NCBI GenBank assembly: GCA_037969565.1
Contig: JBBKXQ010000020.1
Span: 1-64,000 of the forward strand
Origin: SZUA-35 sp037969565
GTDB taxonomy: Bacteria; Actinomycetota; Acidimicrobiia; Acidimicrobiales; SZUA-35
Direction: 5' to 3'
Length of the DNA: 64,000 nt
The notes beneath the pieces were generated by a model that saw only the letters and a program-made list of their open reading frames with translations, was not told the origin of the DNA and searched no databases. Both the position numbers and the translations under genes were made by a program. Shown here in pieces: positions 63,085 through 64,000 of this stretch (positions are counted from its first letter, which is position 1; every line of letters starts with the position of its first letter).

Positions 63085-63972
63085 GTGCGAGTCTTCTTCA
63101 CCGGTGGTAGCGGCAAGGCGGGTCGTCACGCGATCGCCCATCTCGTCGAACAAGGGCACCGAGTGGTCAACGGCGACCTCGTTCCCCTCGGACACCCAGG
63201 TGTCGCCGACCTCCGCATTGATCTGACCGACGCGGGCCAGGTCTTCAACGCGTTGTCGGCCTACGCCGGCTTCGATGAACTCGAACCGGGCACCGGCGTC
63301 CCGACCTACGACGCCGTAGTTCACTTCGCCGCGATTCCGGCCATCCTCGTCCGACCGGACAACGAGACGTTCCGAGTCAACACGCTCAGCACGTACAACG
63401 TGATCGACGCCGCGGTGAAGCTCGGAATCCGGAAGGTCATCTTCGCCAGCTCCGAAACGACCTACGGAATCTGCTTCGCTGACGGCGAGGTCCGGCCCGA
63501 GTACGTGCCGATCGACGAGGAGCATCCGACGATCCCCCAGGACAGCTACGCGATGTCGAAGGTCGTCAACGAGGCCACGGCCCGATCATTCCAGGCGCGT
63601 ACCGGCATCGACATCTACGGCTTGCGGATCAACAACGTGATCGAACCCCACGAATACGAGACGAAGTTCCCTGCGTTCATCGCCGATGCTGGCCTCCGTC
63701 GTCGCAACATCTTTGCGTACATCGACGCTGACGACCTCGGACACATGGTCGACCGCTGCCTCCACACCGACGGCCTCGGCTACGAGATCTTCAACGTCGC
63801 CAACGACGACACCTCGGTGAGTATCACGAGCGATGAGGTCTACGAACGTTTCTACGCCGGTGTGCCGCTCCGGCGCCCGATGGGTCGGCATGAAACGTTC
63901 TACGCCAATGCCAAGGCCAAGCGGCTCGTCGGCTTCACGCCCCGCCGATCGTGGCGGGAACAGATCAGCTGA
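63085..63972 (+). CDS. NAD-dependent epimerase/dehydratase family protein
   Basis: 295 residues from a GTG. The cofactor motif is VFFTGGSGKAGRHAIAHL and the catalytic Tyr/Lys are in DSYAMSKVVNEATA, with the Ser region FASSETTYG. It belongs to the extended SDR (sugar epimerase-like) family. It ends 28 bp before the window edge. The substrate is unknown; co-occurrence with catabolic genes suggests it may not act on a nucleotide sugar. Confidence 0.92.
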   Translation: MRVFFTGGSGKAGRHAIAHLVEQGHRVVNGDLVPLGHPGVADLRIDLTDAGQVFNALSAYAGFDELEPGTGVPTYDAVVHFAAIPAILVRPDNETFRVNTLSTYNVIDAAVKLGIRKVIFASSETTYGICFADGEVRPEYVPIDEEHPTIPQDSYAMSKVVNEATARSFQARTGIDIYGLRINNVIEPHEYETKFPAFIADAGLRRRNIFAYIDADDLGHMVDRCLHTDGLGYEIFNVANDDTSVSITSDEVYERFYAGVPLRRPMGRHETFYANAKAKRLVGFTPRRSWREQIS

Positions 63973-64000
63973 AACTGGCTACCCGCGTTGCGGTCGCGGG

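Overview
The window is high-GC bacterial DNA, densely coded with short intergenic gaps and many 1-4 bp stop/start overlaps. The gene order argS-lysA-hom-thrC-rho-rpmE-prfA-prmC ... wecA-atpI-atpBEFHAGDC is the one known from Actinobacteria such as Mycobacterium. An F420-type LLM oxidoreductase fits the same phylum. I infer an actinobacterium outside the mycobacterial and streptomycete groups, possibly an Acidimicrobiia (Ilumatobacter-like) marine or freshwater organism; that last step is a guess. I see no rRNA, tRNA, insertion sequence, prophage or CRISPR array.

Layout. (1) 1-12.7 kb is a Wzx/Wzy-type surface polysaccharide locus: ATP-grasp enzyme (partial), APH-like kinase, Wzx flippase, GT4 glycosyltransferase, metallophosphatase lipoprotein, Wzz-like protein, Wzy/O-antigen ligase, thymidylate-kinase-like protein, initiating sugar-phosphate transferase, and a fusion of a degenerate BY-kinase domain with a GT2 glycosyltransferase. 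(2) 12.7-37.3 kb is the conserved housekeeping block on the minus strand: glpX, the complete F1Fo ATP synthase with two b-type subunits, wecA, glyA, rpiB, a cyclic-nucleotide-binding protein, prmC, prfA, an unknown protein, rpmE (type B), rho, thrC, hom, lysA and argS. (3) 37.3-38.3 kb holds two small plus-strand genes. The second is an AhpD/carboxymuconolactone-decarboxylase-like gene with an in-frame TGA at the second active-site cysteine, followed by a SECIS-like hairpin: a probable selenoprotein. (4) 38.3-47.8 kb is a nine-gene minus-strand PTS operon of the mannitol/fructose class: small unknown protein, IIA-HPr fusion, IIB, IIC, PRD regulator, enzyme I, membrane protein, PfkB kinase, and an oversized zinc dehydrogenase with two coenzyme domains. 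(5) 48.1-53.6 kb is a single 1840-residue acyl-CoA carboxylase with the eukaryotic ACC domain order. (6) 53.6-64 kb is a catabolic-looking set: BadH-like SDR, LLM oxidoreductase, hydratase, cNMP-binding protein, ThDP enzyme, two methyltransferase-like proteins, thiolase, FAH-family hydrolase and an epimerase.

The most notable observations are the probable Cys-x-x-Sec selenoprotein; a Rho factor in the canonical rho position whose P-loop lysine and catalytic glutamate appear replaced and which carries a long repeat-built disordered insert; the pseudo-BY-kinase/GT2 fusion; the dehydrogenase with two Rossmann domains; and 15-bp tandem repeats recurring at unrelated loci.
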